Source: JBAXGE01 sp044344145
GTDB lineage: Bacteria; Planctomycetota; Phycisphaerae; WQYP01
Direction: 5' to 3'
Assembly (NCBI GenBank): GCA_044344145.1
Contig: JBIJDM010000101.1
Coordinates: 1-9,521, forward strand
DNA: 9,521 nt
Shown: piece by piece, positions 6,744 to 9,521 of the stretch
How the letters are laid out: every line of letters begins with the position of its first letter
Numbering within the stretch: position 1 is the stretch's first letter
The notes under the pieces: model-generated
The model's input: the letters and a program-made list of their open reading frames with translations, nothing else
Database searches by the model: none
Told to the model about the DNA's origin: nothing
Position numbers and translations under genes: made by a program

Positions 6744-7532
6744 ATGACACATCCCCATGCTGGCGGTTCTCATGGTTCACGACCCGGTTCAGATCAACCT
6801 CAGGCGGCGCGGGTGTTAGGGCCCGGCGAGGCTGGTCCTGGGCCCAAACGGCAATATGTCTCGTTCCAGTTTTTCAAGTTGGCGTTGGAGTTCCGGCGGT
6901 TACCGATCGCGCAGCAGCAGACCATGCTGGGGGCCTTCGTGCATCTGGTTCAGGAGAATGATCCCAAGCGGATGATCCTGCTGACGTATAGCTGCGTGGG
7001 CACGCGCGCGGATGTGGATTTTATGCTGTGGAAAATCAGCTATGAGCTCGATGCGCTGCAGGAATTTTCGGCCAAGCTCAACCGGCTGGCGCTGGGGGCG
7101 TATCTGGAAACGCCGCACAGTTATCTGGCCCAGAGCAAACGCTCAACCTATATTGACAAACTCGACCCCGGCCATGATGAAACCCGCACCACGCTGGTGC
7201 CGGGGCGGCATAAGTACATCTTCGTCTATCCCTTCGTCAAGACCCGCGAATGGTATCTGATGAGTAAGCAGGCGCGGCAGGGGGTGATGGACGAGCATAT
7301 CATCGTGGGTAACAAGTACCCGTCGGTGAAGCTCAATACCACATACAGCTTTGGCTTGGATGATCAGGAATTTGTGGTGGCGTTTGAAAGTGATATTCCC
7401 GGCGACTTTTTGGACTTGGTGCAGGAATTGCGCGAGACCGAAGGCAGTCGTTTTACGCTGCGTGATACGCCGATCTTTACGTGTGTGAATACCCCGGCGG
7501 AACAATTGGTCAAGCAACTGGCGCCCGTATGA
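6744..7532 (+). CDS. hemQ: Chlorite dismutase family protein, HemQ-like coproheme decarboxylase
   Basis: This 262-residue protein belongs to the chlorite dismutase superfamily and looks most like HemQ/ChdC, which oxidatively decarboxylates coproheme to heme b, the last step of the coproporphyrin-dependent pathway. Visible signatures are YPFVKTREWYL (162-172) with candidate catalytic Tyr162, and proximal haem-ligand candidate His185 in MDEH. VKLNTTYSFGLDDQEFVVAF (195-214) and TLRDTPIFTC (238-247) follow. By hand alignment, the position of the distal Arg of true chlorite dismutases (Gln in Firmicutes HemQ) is Leu197, so chlorite dismutation is unlikely; actinobacterial HemQ also has a small non-polar residue there. 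Residues 1-35 are a low-complexity Gly/Pro/His/Ser extension before the fold. The ATG at 6744 has GAGGA (6734-6738) 5 bases upstream. It is a single-gene unit, divergent from the ATPase and converging on the VWA gene. No other haem gene is present. Confidence 0.85.
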   Translation: MTHPHAGGSHGSRPGSDQPQAARVLGPGEAGPGPKRQYVSFQFFKLALEFRRLPIAQQQTMLGAFVHLVQENDPKRMILLTYSCVGTRADVDFMLWKISYELDALQEFSAKLNRLALGAYLETPHSYLAQSKRSTYIDKLDPGHDETRTTLVPGRHKYIFVYPFVKTREWYLMSKQARQGVMDEHIIVGNKYPSVKLNTTYSFGLDDQEFVVAFESDIPGDFLDLVQELRETEGSRFTLRDTPIFTCVNTPAEQLVKQLAPV

Positions 7533-7539
7533 CGGTGTG

Positions 7540-9435
7540 TTACTGGCCCCATTGGCGATGGAACGCGATCCATTCCAGCACCAATAACGCCAGTGCAGCC
7601 GCGGCGAACCAGGGCCAGATTTCCTGATTGACTTTGGCGATGGATTCGCTGCCCGCGACGATTTGGCCGGTGGGCAGGCTCAGATTGCGCGGCTGGATAT
7701 CGGACTCCACGGTGGAGAGCAGATTCACGGCGAGTTCCGAAGACTTTTCCCCTGCTTCCAGACGGTAGAAGCCCACTTTGTCGGTGGTGGCGAATTCTGC
7801 GCCCCCGGCGGTGATTTGCAGGGGTACATGCTGGCCGTCGGGCATGGTTATTTCGGATTTTTCGGGCACATCAAAGAGTCGTGCGGTCTGGCCGGTGGTC
7901 AGCAGTTGGGGCATGCCGATGAATTTGCGCACGCGGGTGGCCTCGACGATATTTTGCAGCCAGACCAAGAATGACGGTTGCCGCCACCAGTTGGATTCGG
8001 TCAGCGGATCAAACGTCAGTAGATAATCCAAGCGTGGGCCGCTGGTGCGACGGACGAACAGCGGGCCGGTAGGGGCGCTGATCAGCACTTCGGTGTCGGG
8101 GTCTTCGGCCAGTGCGGCGGCGCGGAGAATTCGCAGTTCCGCCAATTCCAGATACGCCAAAACCGGGTCTTCGCGTTTCCAGCGTAGCACCGGGGGTTTG
8201 TCGAGCATGCCGGTAAATTTGAATCCTGCCGTGGGGCCGGTGGGGCGGATGAACAGGGCGTCGCCGGGAGGCAGGGCGGCGGGGGCCACGCCGTCAAAAA
8301 TGACCAGATCGGCTTTGGCCTGCGGATCGTAGGCGCTGGGGATGACCTGATAACCATCCATCAGGCCATTGCGTGAGGCGGCTTGCAGGAAGCGTTCGAG
8401 CAGCGGATTGCCGGTGCTGACCAGTTCCACTTTGATTTGTCGGCGGGCGGTCAGGTATACGTAGGCGGTGTTATCAAGCCGGAAATCATCCGGCCCGCCG
8501 GAGTCTACTTGGATGAGCATGCGGCCGGGCGGGGCGACCAGCGGCAGCACCGCGGAACCCTGGCCACGGGCGGGGAGGGCGACCATCTGTGTGGCGATGA
8601 TGGTATTTTTATCCGCCGGGGCCACACCTACGGTGACGGTGCGGACCGCGTCGGTATTGTTGACCAGCCCGACAAAGATTTGCCATTGGTTGCCGGTCTG
8701 GCCCAGCGGCGTGGCGGCCACGCGGATTATGCCCACATTGGCGCTGCTCTGGCCGATGCGGATAAATTGCAGGACCTTGTCAATATTGGGGACATTGGGC
8801 AGGCGCAGGCCCGCGCCGTCGGAGAGCAGATAAATCTGGCCGGGGGCCGCGCCGCTGGGATCGGCGCCGATGGCCTTGAGGCTGGTGGCGGCGAGGAGCA
8901 GCGTCTCGGCGAGATCGCTGCTGGTATCCAGCGGGACCACGCGCGCGAGTGCTTTGTGCAGATCGGCTTTGGACTGGCTGAAGGTGGTGCGGACGGTTTG
9001 CATGCCGCCACCTTCGGCAATCAGCATCATCTGATCGCCGGGGCGCAGCGCGTCAATGAGTCCTTTGGCTTGGGTGATGGCCTGGGATAGCCGGCTGCCC
9101 TCGGGGCTGTCGGTGGCCTGCATGCTGGCGCTGGTGTCGAGAATGATCACACTGGCGGTGCCGCGCCGCGCCTGGGCCAGCATGACCGGGCGCATCATGG
9201 CGAGTACCACGGCGGCGAGAATCAGCAATTGCAGCAGCAGGAGAATATTGTGGCGCAGGCGTTGCCAAGGTCGGCTGGCGCGGGTGTCCTGCAGGGCTTT
9301 GGCCCAGAGCAGCGTGCTGGAGATGGTCAGGTCGGGGCGTTTCTGGCGCAGGATATAGAGGGCGATCAGGGGCAGGGCCAATAAGCCCATCCAAGCCCAA
9401 GCGGGTGCGAGAAATGTGGGGAGGTAAGGCATCAC
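7540..9435 (-). CDS. BatA-like VWA-domain membrane protein
   Basis: This 631-residue protein has the layout of BatA/aerotolerance-type proteins. It begins with a short hydrophobic N-terminus (9-28) leading into the LYILRQKRP segment typical of the BatA N-terminal domain. A second membrane helix follows (about 63-82), then a VWA domain with the metal-binding MIDAS motif DTSAS (100-104) and LLSDG (204-208). After a long extracytoplasmic region comes a C-terminal membrane helix (about 607-624). Such genes usually sit with MoxR ATPase and DUF58 genes and are thought to form membrane complexes for protein assembly or stress tolerance; none of those partners is visible here except possibly the truncated upstream gene. 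The start is uncertain: GTG at 9435 lies 9 bases after GGGGGA, whereas the adjacent ATG at 9432 is 12 bases away. The stop lies 7 bases from the convergent hemQ-like stop. Confidence 0.88.
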   Translation of the reverse strand: MMPYLPTFLAPAWAWMGLLALPLIALYILRQKRPDLTISSTLLWAKALQDTRASRPWQRLRHNILLLLQLLILAAVVLAMMRPVMLAQARRGTASVIILDTSASMQATDSPEGSRLSQAITQAKGLIDALRPGDQMMLIAEGGGMQTVRTTFSQSKADLHKALARVVPLDTSSDLAETLLLAATSLKAIGADPSGAAPGQIYLLSDGAGLRLPNVPNIDKVLQFIRIGQSSANVGIIRVAATPLGQTGNQWQIFVGLVNNTDAVRTVTVGVAPADKNTIIATQMVALPARGQGSAVLPLVAPPGRMLIQVDSGGPDDFRLDNTAYVYLTARRQIKVELVSTGNPLLERFLQAASRNGLMDGYQVIPSAYDPQAKADLVIFDGVAPAALPPGDALFIRPTGPTAGFKFTGMLDKPPVLRWKREDPVLAYLELAELRILRAAALAEDPDTEVLISAPTGPLFVRRTSGPRLDYLLTFDPLTESNWWRQPSFLVWLQNIVEATRVRKFIGMPQLLTTGQTARLFDVPEKSEITMPDGQHVPLQITAGGAEFATTDKVGFYRLEAGEKSSELAVNLLSTVESDIQPRNLSLPTGQIVAGSESIAKVNQEIWPWFAAAALALLVLEWIAFHRQWGQ

Positions 9436-9451
9436 GGTGCGGCGTCCCCCG

Positions 9452-9521
9452 TTAGCCTGGAACCAAAACCAGAATTGTTTCCGTCACCGGCAGGCGGGTG
9501 GTGTCCGACAGGAAACGCGTC
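9452..9521 (-). CDS. Probable C-terminal end of an upstream gene, cut by the window edge
   Basis: On the minus strand an open frame enters from the right edge and reads TRFLSDTTRLPVTETILVLV, then Pro-Gly, ending at a TAA (9452-9454). It lies 16 bases upstream of the VWA gene, on the same strand, with mostly G/C third positions in its first half, as expected for a co-transcribed neighbour. In BatA-type clusters this place is often held by a DUF58 gene, but the 22 visible residues do not allow a family call. Another frame stays open to a TGA touching the VWA start (9432-9434) and is a less coding-like alternative. Confidence 0.4.
   Translation of the reverse strand, partial: TRFLSDTTRLPVTETILVLVPG

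Overview
The window is about 9.5 kb of gene-dense, GC-rich bacterial chromosome with seven complete protein genes and probably the last codons of an eighth. No rRNA, tRNA, CRISPR array, insertion sequence or phage gene was seen. The gene set suits a Planctomycetota-like or related PVC bacterium: a branching enzyme resembling the eukaryotic type, a HemQ-like chlorite dismutase family protein, and a large BatA/VWA membrane protein. This placement is inference from gene content only.

Region 1-336 has no convincing gene but is rich in structure. It holds two adjacent, related hairpins (48-77 and 87-107), a sigma70-like promoter (140-167) and a long-stem hairpin (201-240) in the leader of the first gene. 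Region 337-5268 is a probable four-gene plus-strand operon with gaps of 14, 47 and 32 bases: a DUF4126 membrane protein, a 1,4-alpha-glucan branching enzyme (glgB), a YgfZ/GcvT-like folate-binding Fe-S maintenance protein, and an SO_0444-type Cu/Zn efflux permease. The last two may share a metal and Fe-S theme; the link to glycogen is not obvious.

Region 5278-6534 (minus) is an AAA ATPase with a DUF4143 domain, converging on the operon across 9 bases. Its start codon abuts a perfect 12-base inverted repeat that contains both halves of a good promoter, predicting a leaderless, possibly self-regulated transcript. An AT-rich divergent spacer (6535-6743) separates it from a plus-strand chlorite dismutase/HemQ family gene (6744-7532).

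Region 7540-9435 (minus) is a BatA-like VWA-domain membrane protein, converging on the hemQ-like gene with a 7-base gap. Just upstream of it, running off the window edge, is the probable tail of another minus-strand gene. No wholly new system is visible. The items most worth a second look are the promoter-in-palindrome at 6535-6571, the two covarying hairpins near the left end, and the 201-240 leader hairpin.
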